DNA of 7,733 nucleotides from Clostridia bacterium (GTDB taxonomy: Bacteria; Bacillota; Clostridia; DSM-8532). Under the pieces are notes generated by a model. It was not told the DNA's origin, did not search any database, and saw nothing but the letters and a program-made list of their open reading frames with translations. A program made the position numbers and the translations under genes. The stretch lies in contig JAOABT010000389.1 of assembly GCA_026418215.1 (NCBI GenBank), positions 1 through 7,733 of the forward strand. The letters are read 5' to 3'. This document shows positions 1 to 5,918 of this stretch, in pieces (within the stretch, counting starts at the first letter, position 1; the number at the start of each line of letters is the position of its first letter).

Positions 1-195
1 AGAAAAGCCGCTTGCTTTAAGCGCTTCAACAGCTTCATCAGGTTTATTGACAATGAGCCTTAAGATACCGAATTCTGTTGTATCGGCAATAGAAAGGGCG
101 CTGATATCAATACCTCTTTCTCCTAAAGCACGGGATACCTCGGCAAGTCTGCCAGATTTATTTTCTAAAAAGACCGACACCTGTTTTACAAGCAT
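1..195 (-). CDS. ACT-domain protein, N-terminal 65 residues (cut by window edge)
   Basis: The visible protein begins [20 protein letters not shown] and continues through [17 protein letters not shown] and FGILRLIV. This is the beta-alpha-beta-beta-alpha-beta pattern of an ACT domain, including the conserved N-K-x-G-R-L turn that in this family sits at the ligand-binding interface. ACT domains bind small molecules, usually amino acids, and regulate metabolic enzymes or act as small stand-alone sensors. Stand-alone proteins of about 140 residues with two ACT domains are common in Clostridia, often next to a phenylacetate-CoA-ligase-like gene; that neighbour would lie outside this window, so it is only a possibility. 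The ATG at 193-195 is chosen because a GAGGTG ribosome binding site lies five bases upstream. The C-terminal part and stop are missing because the window ends. The regulatory ligand cannot be read from the sequence. Confidence 0.85.
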   Translation of the reverse strand, partial: MLVKQVSVFLENKSGRLAEVSRALGERGIDISALSIADTTEFGILRLIVNKPDEAVEALKASGFS

Positions 196-200
196 AAGCT

Positions 201-233
201 CACCTCGTATGTATTCTTATGATACTTATTCTA
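201..233 (-). promoter_or_regulatory. Probable promoter -10 and ribosome binding site of the ACT-domain gene
   Basis: On the minus strand an extended -10 (TGGTAGAAT, with TAGAAT at 233-228) lies 32 bases before the ATG. A GAGGTG ribosome binding site at 206-201 follows. No good -35 is seen; the best hexamer at 17-bp spacing is TGTTAG. An extended -10 can work without a strong -35. The promoter call is an inference; the ribosome binding site is clear. Confidence 0.5.
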
Positions 234-308
234 CCACAAGAACACTGCATCTAACAGGGCGGACCAAAACTTCCTGTAGATTAACTGTTTCGATCATTAG
301 TAATCATT

Positions 309-593
309 TCAAGGAAGCATGAGCTGCTGGCCTATAAAGATATTATCAGTGGCAATGCCGTTGAGCTGCTTAAGCTCAAAAATATAAGCTCTGGGATCAC
401 TGTTTTCTGCATAGCGGGATGCTATGTCCCAAAGTGTATCCCCTGCTTCAACAAGAATGGTCTTATGAGGAGGCTCTCCCTGTGCGGCTGCGCCGGCATT
501 GACAACCAGCCCGGAAAACATGATAACCAAGGTTAAAAGCATTAAAAGTGCAGCAAAGCGCTTCTTATTCTTTAGATGATATCTTCTTCTCAT
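309..593 (-). CDS. yneA: YneA-like LysM protein, SOS-induced cell-division suppressor
   Basis: This 94-residue protein has a basic N-terminus (MRRRYHLKNKKR), one hydrophobic segment at about residues 13-36, and a C-terminal LysM domain at about 44-94. The LysM features GDTLWDIASRY, LNGI and the closing IGQQLMLP are visible. LysM domains bind peptidoglycan, so the protein should be anchored in or exported across the membrane and act at the wall. The layout, length and position divergent from lexA match YneA of Bacillus (about 105 residues), which delays division during the SOS response. The start is the ATG at 591-593, with GGGAGG eight bases upstream. The Bacillus neighbours yneB and ynzC are absent here. 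The hydrophobic segment ends in NAGAAAQ, so signal peptidase release is possible. Function rests on family and context; sequence identity to YneA is probably low outside LysM. Confidence 0.8.
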   Translation of the reverse strand: MRRRYHLKNKKRFAALLMLLTLVIMFSGLVVNAGAAAQGEPPHKTILVEAGDTLWDIASRYAENSDPRAYIFELKQLNGIATDNIFIGQQLMLP

Positions 594-607
594 AAATCAT
601 ACCTCCC

Positions 608-621
608 AGAACGTTTGTTCT
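608..621. promoter_or_regulatory. LexA box 1
   Basis: AGAACGTTTGTTCT contains the perfect GAAC-N4-GTTC core of the Gram-positive SOS box. It lies just downstream of the yneA -10, between the promoter and the ribosome binding site, where a bound repressor would block early transcription of yneA. Confidence 0.85.
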
Positions 622-630
622 CTTAAATTT

Positions 631-659
631 ATTGTAGCGAACAGACGTTCTTTTGTCAA
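631..659 (-). promoter_or_regulatory. Promoter of the yneA-like gene
   Basis: On the minus strand there is a perfect -35, TTGACA (659-654), a 17-bp spacer and a -10, TACAAT (636-631). The LexA box at 638-651 fills almost the whole spacer, so bound LexA would exclude RNA polymerase. This is a strong sigma-A-type promoter that should be silent until LexA is cleaved. Confidence 0.85.
638..651. promoter_or_regulatory. LexA box 2
   Basis: CGAACAGACGTTCT is the best of the three boxes: a full CGAAC half, a four-base centre and a GTTC half. It sits inside the 17-bp spacer of the yneA promoter. Its centre is 30 bp from that of box 1 and 29 bp from that of box 3. Confidence 0.9.
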
Positions 660-666
660 CATATAC

Positions 667-680
667 CGAACATTTGTTTG
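667..680. promoter_or_regulatory. LexA box 3
   Basis: CGAACATTTGTTTG has one perfect half (CGAAC) and one half with a single change (GTTTG). It fills most of the gap between the two divergent -35 elements and covers the first three bases of the lexA -35. It is therefore placed to give LexA autoregulation. Confidence 0.8.
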
Positions 681-706
681 ACTTTTCTTTTTAGCAAAGG
701 TATAAT
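678..706 (+). promoter_or_regulatory. lexA promoter
   Basis: TTGACT (678-683), a 17-bp spacer and a perfect TATAAT (701-706) form a strong sigma-A-type promoter. Transcription should start near 713, giving a leader of about 55 bases. The -35 overlaps LexA box 3. Confidence 0.9.
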
Positions 707-767
707 GATGTCAATAAGAGCCTTTCATAATTTTCCTATTGAATAGAACTGTTTGGAGGATGTATCA

Positions 768-1394
768 ATGAGACATCGTGATATGGATAAGCAAAAGAAG
801 ATTATTGATTTTGTTAACCGTCACCACGCTGAAAAGGGTTATCCCCCGTCGGTAAGAGAAATCTGCCAGGCAGTCGGCTTTAAATCGACCTCAACGGTTC
901 ACGCCTATATCAAGAAGCTGGAGGAAGAAGGCCAAATATCCAAGGACGCCACAAAGCCCAGAGCGCTCAAAATTCTTGATGAGGGCAGCAATAGCCTCGA
1001 AGGCTTCATCGCAGACCAGGAAATTGATAACGTTCCGGTTCTCGGTAAAATCACTGCCGGGACACCCATTCTTGCTGTTGAAAATGTCGAGGAAACCTTC
1101 CCCATACCGGTTCAATACCTTGAGAATTCCACTTCGTTTATGCTCAAGGTTCGCGGTGACAGTATGATCAACGCAGGTATTCTTGATGGAGACTACATTC
1201 TTGTGAAGCAGCAAAGCACTGCCAATAACGGTGATATGGTGGTAGCCCTTATAGAAGATGAAGCCACAGTAAAGACCTTTTATAAGGAAAAAGGCTACTA
1301 CAGGCTTCAGCCCGAAAACCCTGCCTATGAACCTATCATTGTTCAGACACTCAATATACTCGGTAAGGTTATAGGACTTTTCAGAAAGTACTGA
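768..1394 (+). CDS. lexA: LexA, SOS-response repressor and self-cleaving protease
   Basis: LexA represses DNA-damage genes and cuts itself when activated RecA is present. The 208-residue protein has the usual length. Residues 1-65 form the winged-helix DNA-binding domain, with the family motif YPPSVREICQAVGFKSTSTV at 25-44. The cleavage bond is Ala97-Gly98 in ITAGTP. The catalytic serine is Ser132 in RGDSM and the catalytic lysine is Lys169 in ATVKTF, so all active-site elements are intact. The start is the ATG at 768-770 because GGAGGA (755-760) stands seven bases upstream. An in-frame TTG at 753 would add five residues, but it overlaps that ribosome binding site and is unlikely. The gene is divergent from the yneA-like gene, shares three LexA boxes with it, and ends at its own terminator, so it is probably monocistronic. 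Confidence 0.97.
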   Translation: MRHRDMDKQKKIIDFVNRHHAEKGYPPSVREICQAVGFKSTSTVHAYIKKLEEEGQISKDATKPRALKILDEGSNSLEGFIADQEIDNVPVLGKITAGTPILAVENVEETFPIPVQYLENSTSFMLKVRGDSMINAGILDGDYILVKQQSTANNGDMVVALIEDEATVKTFYKEKGYYRLQPENPAYEPIIVQTLNILGKVIGLFRKY

Positions 1395-1426
1395 TTGACT
1401 TGAACTAACATTATCATATTTATGGG

Positions 1427-1455
1427 AAAACCTCGTTCAAAAGACGAGGTTTTTT
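1427..1455 (+). terminator. Rho-independent terminator of lexA
   Basis: A 10-bp perfect stem (AAAACCTCGT at 1427-1436 pairing with ACGAGGTTTT at 1444-1453) has a seven-base loop and runs into a six-T tract (1450-1455). It begins 32 bases after the lexA stop codon. Confidence 0.92.
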
Positions 1456-1623
1456 ATTGCTTTTGTTTTCTTTTATTGCACCTCTCCTCTCTTTCTCTAT
1501 TTTTGTATATTTTCTGATAGGCATCTGAAATCTTTCGCGGCCGATAATGCATGCCCGAGCCACCCCTAATAAGGGGCTTAGCAAAATAAAAATATGGTAT
1601 TATTTATGTTTTGTATGAAATAT
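1456..1623. other. Intergenic stretch without a gene, one small hairpin
   Basis: No supported reading frame is seen between the lexA terminator and the LacI leader promoter. The left part is pyrimidine-rich on the plus strand. A short hairpin (CCCCT at 1563-1567, loop AATA, AGGGG at 1572-1576) is present without a following T tract, so it is not a convincing terminator. I recognise no riboswitch or small RNA. Confidence 0.4.
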
Positions 1624-1651
1624 TTGCATTTATTTAGGATAATGATATAAT
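1624..1651 (+). promoter_or_regulatory. Candidate distal promoter of the LacI-family gene
   Basis: TTGCAT (1624-1629), a 16-bp spacer and TATAAT (1646-1651) are seen, with an extended -10 TG at 1643-1644. The -10 is perfect. Transcription from here would give a leader of roughly 240 bases that includes the 16-bp repeats and the inverted repeat. It is the best promoter match in the region, but AT-richness raises the chance of a false hit. Confidence 0.55.
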
Positions 1652-1674
1652 AAAAATACGAAATCGGTATAGTT

Positions 1675-1738
1675 TACAAGAGTTATGAGTTCCAAGAGTT
1701 GTGAGCTACAAGAGTTATGAGCTACAAGAGTTATGAAT
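1675..1738 (+). repeat. Four tandem 16-bp repeats in the LacI leader
   Basis: The units are TACAAGAGTTATGAGT (1675-1690), TCCAAGAGTTGTGAGC (1691-1706), TACAAGAGTTATGAGC (1707-1722) and TACAAGAGTTATGAAT (1723-1738). Units 1 and 3 differ at one position, unit 2 differs from unit 3 at two, and unit 4 differs at its last two bases. The array is head-to-tail with no spacer. A period of 16 does not keep a reading frame, so it does not encode a repeated peptide. It lies between the candidate distal promoter and the regulator gene. It could be a set of protein-binding sites or simply a slippage-generated array; the sequence does not decide this. Confidence 0.9.
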
Positions 1739-1783
1739 TGAAAGTCTAAGCTGACTAGATCCTACTTAATTTTATATAAAGAA

Positions 1784-1811
1784 TAACACTTAAAATACCC
1801 ATAAAGTGTTA
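1784..1811. repeat. Inverted repeat upstream of the LacI-family gene
   Basis: TAACACTT (1784-1791) and AAGTGTTA (1804-1811) are perfect 8-bp inverted arms around a 12-base centre. The partly related GTGTTAA/TTAACAC pair recurs with the arm at 1859-1865 inside the operator. It may be a regulator binding site or a weak RNA hairpin; there is no T tract to make it a terminator. Confidence 0.5.
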
Positions 1812-1827
1812 ATTATCATTATCCACG

Positions 1828-1856
1828 TTGTATACCTAGAATTGGGTGTATGTATA
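1828..1856 (+). promoter_or_regulatory. Weak candidate proximal promoter of the LacI-family gene
   Basis: TTGTAT (1828-1833) and TGTATA (1851-1856) are separated by 17 bp. Neither hexamer is strong. The placement, about 45 bases before the start codon and overlapped at its -10 by the operator-like palindrome, makes it a plausible autorepressed promoter. Confidence 0.35.
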
Positions 1857-1864
1857 CGTTAACA
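1851..1864. promoter_or_regulatory. LacI-family/cre-type operator
   Basis: TGTATACGTTAACA is a 14-bp imperfect palindrome with a central CpG. It fits the CcpA cre consensus TGWAANCGNTNWCA with one mismatch (position 5). LacI-family regulators as a group bind palindromes with this central CG, so it could equally be the site of the adjacent regulator acting on its own gene. It starts 50 bases before the ATG. Which protein binds is an inference. Confidence 0.55.
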
Positions 1865-1900
1865 CCGTATTAACTCTTATCATTTTAGGAAGGTGTCAAA

Positions 1901-2926
1901 ATGGTCACGATCTATGATATAGCAAAAAAGTCGGGCTACTCCCCTACAACCATTTCCAAAGCGCTGAATGATTATCCGGATATCAGTACGGCGACCAAGG
2001 CGAAAATCCGGGCTATGGCAAGAGAAATGGGCTACACTCCCAATTCAAGCGCTCGGGCTCTTGCCACAAGTAAATCGTGGCTTATCGGAGTGCTTTATAA
2101 CGAGGATTTGGGACTGGGTATCAGACACCCTCACTTTTCAGAAATCATTGAATCCTTCAAAAAGCAGGTGGAGGAATCAGGTTATGAGCTCATCTTCATC
2201 GGAAGTAAAATAGGCACTCAACACACTTCCTGCTCTCAACATTGCCGCTACAGAGGTGTTGATGCCGTCTTTATCGCGAACGGTCTATATGAGGAAGCAG
2301 CACTTGAAGAGCTTATCGACAGTGGTATTCCCTGTATCGCCAGTGAGTTGGTCAGTTCGAAGATTATCAATGTCCTCTCTGATAATGTCAATGGTGCCAA
2401 AAAGGCTGTTGATTACCTCATTTCATTGGGACATACTAACATTGCACATATTGCGGCTCCTACTACATCCACTGCGGGTGAAGAACGCGTTTTAGGCTAC
2501 AAACTATCCCTAGAGGCTCACGGCATGGAGTTTCGCCAGGAGTTGATGCCTAATGCAGACCTCTATAATTTTAAGAGCGGCTATGAAGCCATGAAGAAGC
2601 TATTATCTCTCAAAACCCCGCCTACAGCCGTTTTTGCGGCTTTTGACACCATTGCCTGCGGTGCTATATCAGCCGCAAGAGAAGCAGGACTAAGCATTCC
2701 TCAAGACCTTTCTGTTATTGGCTTTGACGACATCGAAATTGCTTCCCACATTGTTCCGGGACTCACCACCATCCGGCAAGACCGCAGCACTATCGGCGTT
2801 ACTTGTGCCGAAATGGTACTAAGACTGCTTAATAATGAGACCATGAGACCTACCATCATCCGTGTACCTACCAAGCTGGTTATCCGAAATTCCTGCAAAC
2901 GCCTGAGTCGGCAAAGCAACATGTAA
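1901..2926 (+). CDS. LacI-family transcriptional regulator
   Basis: This 341-residue protein has the family's standard length and layout. Residues 3-22 form the helix-turn-helix (TIYDIAKKSGYSPTTISKAL). Residues 48-58 form the hinge helix, with the minor-groove leucine at Leu54. A periplasmic-binding-protein-like sugar domain follows from about residue 60, including CRYRGVDAVFIA and GFDDIEIASHIVPGLTTIRQD. Such proteins usually bind a sugar or derivative and repress or activate its utilisation genes. The AGGAAGG ribosome binding site (1887-1893) lies seven bases before the ATG. No sugar transporter or enzyme gene lies beside it, so the effector and target cannot be named; control could be of distant genes. 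It has an unusually long, repeat-bearing upstream region. The ligand domain's TQHTSCSQHCRYRG segment has two cysteines close together, possibly just sequence drift. It is not CcpA by context, although CcpA belongs to this family and cannot be excluded by eye. Confidence 0.93.
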   Translation: MVTIYDIAKKSGYSPTTISKALNDYPDISTATKAKIRAMAREMGYTPNSSARALATSKSWLIGVLYNEDLGLGIRHPHFSEIIESFKKQVEESGYELIFIGSKIGTQHTSCSQHCRYRGVDAVFIANGLYEEAALEELIDSGIPCIASELVSSKIINVLSDNVNGAKKAVDYLISLGHTNIAHIAAPTTSTAGEERVLGYKLSLEAHGMEFRQELMPNADLYNFKSGYEAMKKLLSLKTPPTAVFAAFDTIACGAISAAREAGLSIPQDLSVIGFDDIEIASHIVPGLTTIRQDRSTIGVTCAEMVLRLLNNETMRPTIIRVPTKLVIRNSCKRLSRQSNM

Positions 2927-3053
2927 ACGTTCAGCACCGATTACTCATCTATCTCCCATGGCTCCCTTATAAGAATTGACAGGCGTATTGCACCCCTACA
3001 GCTTTGTTCCTGCTGTGGCACTCAGAACCCACAAGCAAACCTCACCCTTAAGA
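2927..3053. other. Intergenic stretch downstream of the LacI-family gene, no gene seen
   Basis: No frame resembles a gene or a recognisable gene fragment. A small hairpin (ACAGC at 2998-3002 with GCTGT at 3012-3016) is present but has no T tract. No intrinsic terminator closely follows the regulator gene; the first good one is at 3167-3189. Confidence 0.4.
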
Positions 3054-3125
3054 TGGTACCAGGCACGCCTGCCCTATAAAATTGGGGACAGAAGTAAGAG
3101 TATTATTATATGAAACCCGTCCCCT
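3054..3125. repeat. REP/IS200-like palindromic element remnant
   Basis: The stretch opens with the palindrome TGGTACCA, then CAGGC-AC-GCCTG, then GGGGAC (3084-3089) and its inverted partner GTCCCC (3119-3124), 29 bases apart. From memory, the combination of a TGGTRCCAGGCAC block with TTGGGGACAG and a closing GTCCCC is typical of small dispersed palindromic elements linked to REP-associated or IS200-type Y1 transposases in Firmicutes. No transposase gene is present here. It is probably a non-autonomous or decayed copy; identity rests on pattern memory only. Confidence 0.45.
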
Positions 3126-3166
3126 AACTAATGGGAGATTCACTGCGAAAGCATTCCAAAGAAATT

Positions 3167-3189
3167 AAAGAGGGCAATACGCCCTCTTT
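3167..3189 (-). terminator. Hairpin terminator of the propeller gene, probably bidirectional
   Basis: AAAGAGGGC (3167-3175) and GCCCTCTTT (3181-3189) form a perfect 9-bp stem around a five-base loop. The hairpin begins five bases beyond the stop codon of the minus-strand gene at 3195. On the minus strand the exit is CTTTAATTTCTTT, moderately T-rich. On the plus strand a TTAATTTTTT run follows a few bases later, so it can also stop transcripts coming from the LacI-family gene. Confidence 0.8.
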
Positions 3190-3194
3190 GATTG

Positions 3195-4079
3195 TTAATT
3201 TTTTGTTTCTAACAAAACATCTGACAGGCCATCCAAAGATGCTTTATGAAGCGACATGACATACTTTTCAAACGCCTTGGCATCGTGTTCTCCTAATATA
3301 CTTTGTATCTCATCGTCGATGTAATATACCCATTTATCGTCTGTTTTGATGATATTATAGGTATGAAAATTACCGGGAGCAGGGATACCTCTGATGATAT
3401 AGATTTTTAAGCTATTAAGATTTAACGCTTTTAAGCCCTCAAAATCCGAAAAATAAACCCAGCTGCTGTCTTTCAGATTGTAGAAAGAATCCTTTCTTTG
3501 TACATTTGTCAGCCGCTTGGCCATAGTACCATCCGTTTTCATTCTGAAGAGACCATTCTCTTGCTGTTTGTCGTAATAGATATACCCTTTTACAATACCA
3601 GCTAGAGAGCGCACCTCTTGAACGTTGGATACTTTAAAAATTTTCTTGTTGCTGATATTAAAATAATAGATTTTTGAGTGGTCTGAGTAGTTGACAAAAT
3701 ATAATCTGTTTTCATAGAGACACATTGAGGAGGTATTGACCTTGACGAGTTTTTCTTTTTGACTGCCGTCCAAAGTAGACTTAACAATGAAGCCATTAGC
3801 CTGGTAATATAAGAAATTACCAATCTTCCATACAGCCTTACTCATATTGTACAAAAGAGTGGAATTGCTTACTCCGCTATCAATGACTTCCATAGTGCTG
3901 CCGTCAGGAGATATGCGAACAAGGCCTTTTTCCACATCAACGAAATATCTCCAATCTTCGTCTTGGTATATCGTTTCGCTCTCTGATATAGCTCCTTTAA
4001 GCGTGAATTCTGATTCTGCATTAGCCAATGAAGTTAAAAGAACATAAATAAAGGCAACAATGACCATCACTTTCTTCAT
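3195..4079 (-). CDS. Secreted six-repeat beta-propeller protein (DUF5050-like)
   Basis: The 294-residue protein starts with a clear signal peptide (MKK, a hydrophobic stretch, LANA then ESE; likely cut after Ala21), so it should be secreted. No lipobox cysteine is seen. The mature part carries six repeats of the type aromatic-YF/YY, spacer, [LI]-x-[KR]-x-x-x-DG, at about residues 43-66, 87-112, 124-150, 165-191, 206-229 and 249-290. DG turns are at 59-60, 104-105, 183-184 and 283-284. This is the pattern of DUF5050 and LDL-receptor-YWTD-like propellers common in Clostridia. Propellers of this sort usually mediate binding, with no known enzyme activity, and the ligand is unknown. The ribosome binding site is weak (AAGG ten bases before the ATG). 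The gene looks more AT-rich and Lys/Ile/Asn-rich than the two-component genes upstream. It may be co-transcribed with them. Confidence 0.75.
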   Translation of the reverse strand: MKKVMVIVAFIYVLLTSLANAESEFTLKGAISESETIYQDEDWRYFVDVEKGLVRISPDGSTMEVIDSGVSNSTLLYNMSKAVWKIGNFLYYQANGFIVKSTLDGSQKEKLVKVNTSSMCLYENRLYFVNYSDHSKIYYFNISNKKIFKVSNVQEVRSLAGIVKGYIYYDKQQENGLFRMKTDGTMAKRLTNVQRKDSFYNLKDSSWVYFSDFEGLKALNLNSLKIYIIRGIPAPGNFHTYNIIKTDDKWVYYIDDEIQSILGEHDAKAFEKYVMSLHKASLDGLSDVLLETKN

Positions 4080-4301
4080 GCTAAATTTTCCTTATATTTT
4101 GCTTTTTAGTATAATATATCCTAACAAAGCTGCGTTTGTCTCTCGAAAGAACATCGACAGGCGCTATTCAAAAGTATGAAGAGGAGTGGATAAGCCGTTC
4201 CCTTTGAGCCTAGCCCTGTTCGTTTACTACCATCGCAATTAGAACAGATACACTATCCGCTGTCCCAGTTAAGCTTGTGGTAGCTATCATCTGAGTTGAC
4301 A
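4080..4301. other. Gap between response regulator and propeller genes
   Basis: No gene, clear promoter or intrinsic terminator is visible on the minus strand between the response regulator stop and the propeller start. CTGTTC (4216-4221) and GAACAG (4242-4247) are an inverted pair 20 bases apart. The AT-rich block at about 4096-4125 contains -10-like TATATT/TATACT strings but no matching -35. Read-through from the upstream operon is therefore possible. Confidence 0.4.
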
Positions 4302-5918
4302 TTAAGACAGGCCCTCTCTAAATTCTGTGGGTGTTAATCCCGTGTATTTCTTGAACAGACGCGAAAAATACCGGGCATCTTGAATGCCCACTCTGTCGGC
4401 AATTTCATAGGTCTTATACCGGATGTCATTCAGAAGCTCCTTGGCCTTCTCAATGCGCACCTCATTCAGGTAATCCACAAAGTTCTTGCCAAGCTCCCTG
4501 CCAAACATGCGGCTTACATAGCTGGGGCTGACATAGACATGTGCAGCAACATCATTTAAGGTTAAAGGCTCCTTATAATTCTCGCGGATATATTCTACGG
4601 CTTTTTTAACAATCAGCTTAATGCTCTTGGTGTTAAAGCGGTTGATGCGGCCCGTAATCCGAAGAGAAGCCTCACGCATCAATTCTGTCAGGGCTTTGGG
4701 ATCATTGGCGTCATCGACGAGCTTATACAGGCCGTCGAGACTTACGCTGCCCTCCTCGCTCTTCTCGTTCTCTAGCGCCAGGACTGAATTTCTAATATTG
4801 TTGACCTCAAAAAGGAAGGTCTTGACATAGTTCTTGAGCCATGCCAACCCTGACTTGTTTTTAGTGAGGTAATCCTCCAGCTCTGCAAACTTGTCTTTAA
4901 CGTTTTCCTCATTACCGGCCTTAATACTCTCCAAAATAGCCTGTTGAACACTTTGAAGCTGAGAATAGGCATCATAGCGGAAGAACGCGTTCAAGTCGCC
5001 ATATTGAATAATAGATCCATTTCCGGCATAATGCTTGTATTCAAGGGCTTCAAGGCATTCCTGGTATTTGTATTGAATATCAGAGCTTGACGAGCCTTCG
5101 GTACTGACGGAAATGGTCAGTGTGATATTGAAGCAGCGCCCTACCATCTCCTGAAGGTTCACGCATTTCTCGTAAATGACGCTATCCAACTGGTTCTTAT
5201 CGTTTATGGAAAGAATAAAGACAGAATCCAACTCCTTCAAAGAAATGCTCAAAACTTTGAAGGCACCGGAAAATACCTCTTCCACGCTTTTAATGATACC
5301 AAACTGGTAAACATGGCGGTCATAAGGAGATAGGGCTTTTAGCTCATCACCCGCTTCGCAGGAGACAACAATCATGACAAAGTGCTTGATTTCAATGCCA
5401 AAGAGCTTCATTCGAGCCTCAATATCGCCCGTACTGTCTGTCACACCGTACATAAGCTCATATAGAAGCTTCTCCCTAAGAACGGGGACATTCTTCTCAA
5501 AAAGGGCTCTGAGCTTGTTGATCTCCTCATCGCGGTCGTTCTCAAAGCGAAGCTCGGTAACAGCTCTGGAAATGAGGGAATTCAGCTCTGATATTTTGGA
5601 AGGCTTCAAAATAAAGCCAAAGGCCCCTAGGCGCATGGCCTCGTAAACATAGTCAAAGTCACGGAAGCCGGTGAGGATAATGATTTTGCTGTTGGGGATG
5701 ATATCCTTAACCTCTTTAATCATGGTCAGCCCATCCATCTCAGGCATGCGAATGTCTGTGATGATGATTTCGGGCTTGAGCTCCCTGATTTTCTCAACGC
5801 CCTCAACGCCGTCGAAAGCCTCGCAAACCACCTGGCACTGGTGCTCTTCCCAGTTAACCATGGTTCGTATTCCCTTTCTAATCATTGGCTCGTCATCAAC
5901 TATCATGACCTTGTACAT
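4302..5918 (-). CDS. YesN-type response regulator, REC plus AraC-family DNA-binding domain
   Basis: This is the 538-residue partner of the sensor kinase encoded just upstream. Residues 1-120 are a receiver domain with the acidic pair Asp8-Asp9, the phosphorylated Asp55 (ITDIRMPEMDG), Thr83 and Lys105 (ILKPSK), all intact. Residues of about 120-430 are the long variable linker typical of YesN-type proteins; I recognise no catalytic motif there. Residues 431-538 are an AraC-type domain with two helix-turn-helix units (452-475 and 502-534) and the family signature ending GLTPTEFR. Phosphorylation should allow it to activate target promoters, commonly those of carbohydrate transport genes. The ATG at 5916-5918 has GGAGGG five bases upstream. 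It overlaps the kinase gene end by 23 bp, which implies co-transcription and probably translational coupling. Its target genes are not evident in this window apart from the possible downstream propeller gene. Confidence 0.95.
   Translation of the reverse strand: MYKVMIVDDEPMIRKGIRTMVNWEEHQCQVVCEAFDGVEGVEKIRELKPEIIITDIRMPEMDGLTMIKEVKDIIPNSKIIILTGFRDFDYVYEAMRLGAFGFILKPSKISELNSLISRAVTELRFENDRDEEINKLRALFEKNVPVLREKLLYELMYGVTDSTGDIEARMKLFGIEIKHFVMIVVSCEAGDELKALSPYDRHVYQFGIIKSVEEVFSGAFKVLSISLKELDSVFILSINDKNQLDSVIYEKCVNLQEMVGRCFNITLTISVSTEGSSSSDIQYKYQECLEALEYKHYAGNGSIIQYGDLNAFFRYDAYSQLQSVQQAILESIKAGNEENVKDKFAELEDYLTKNKSGLAWLKNYVKTFLFEVNNIRNSVLALENEKSEEGSVSLDGLYKLVDDANDPKALTELMREASLRITGRINRFNTKSIKLIVKKAVEYIRENYKEPLTLNDVAAHVYVSPSYVSRMFGRELGKNFVDYLNEVRIEKAKELLNDIRYKTYEIADRVGIQDARYFSRLFKKYTGLTPTEFREGLS

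Noticed and set aside
270..317. CTTCCT/AGGAAG inverted pair as terminator after the yneA-like gene
   Set aside because: The arms are only six bases with a 36-base loop, and only four T follow, so chance is a better explanation.
753..767. TTG at 753 as an upstream start of lexA giving 213 residues
   Set aside because: The TTG overlaps the GGAGGA ribosome binding site (755-760) that serves the ATG at 768, and LexA proteins normally begin near that ATG.
1685..1720. Small reading frame within the 16-bp repeats (starts MSSKSCELQEL)
   Set aside because: It has no ribosome binding site and only arises because ATG and TGA fall in the repeat unit.
1675..1738. CRISPR array
   Set aside because: The repeats are 16 bp and directly adjacent with no unique spacers, and no cas gene is nearby.
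2978..4168. Similar strings GACAGGCGTATT (2978) and GACAGGCGCTATT (4156) flanking the propeller gene as insertion-site duplications
   Set aside because: They differ by an inserted base, are not at the ends of any recognisable mobile element, and may be chance.
4080..4301. Regulatory RNA or riboswitch in the gap before the propeller gene
   Set aside because: Only short weak inverted pairs are present, and no known riboswitch core or terminator was recognised.
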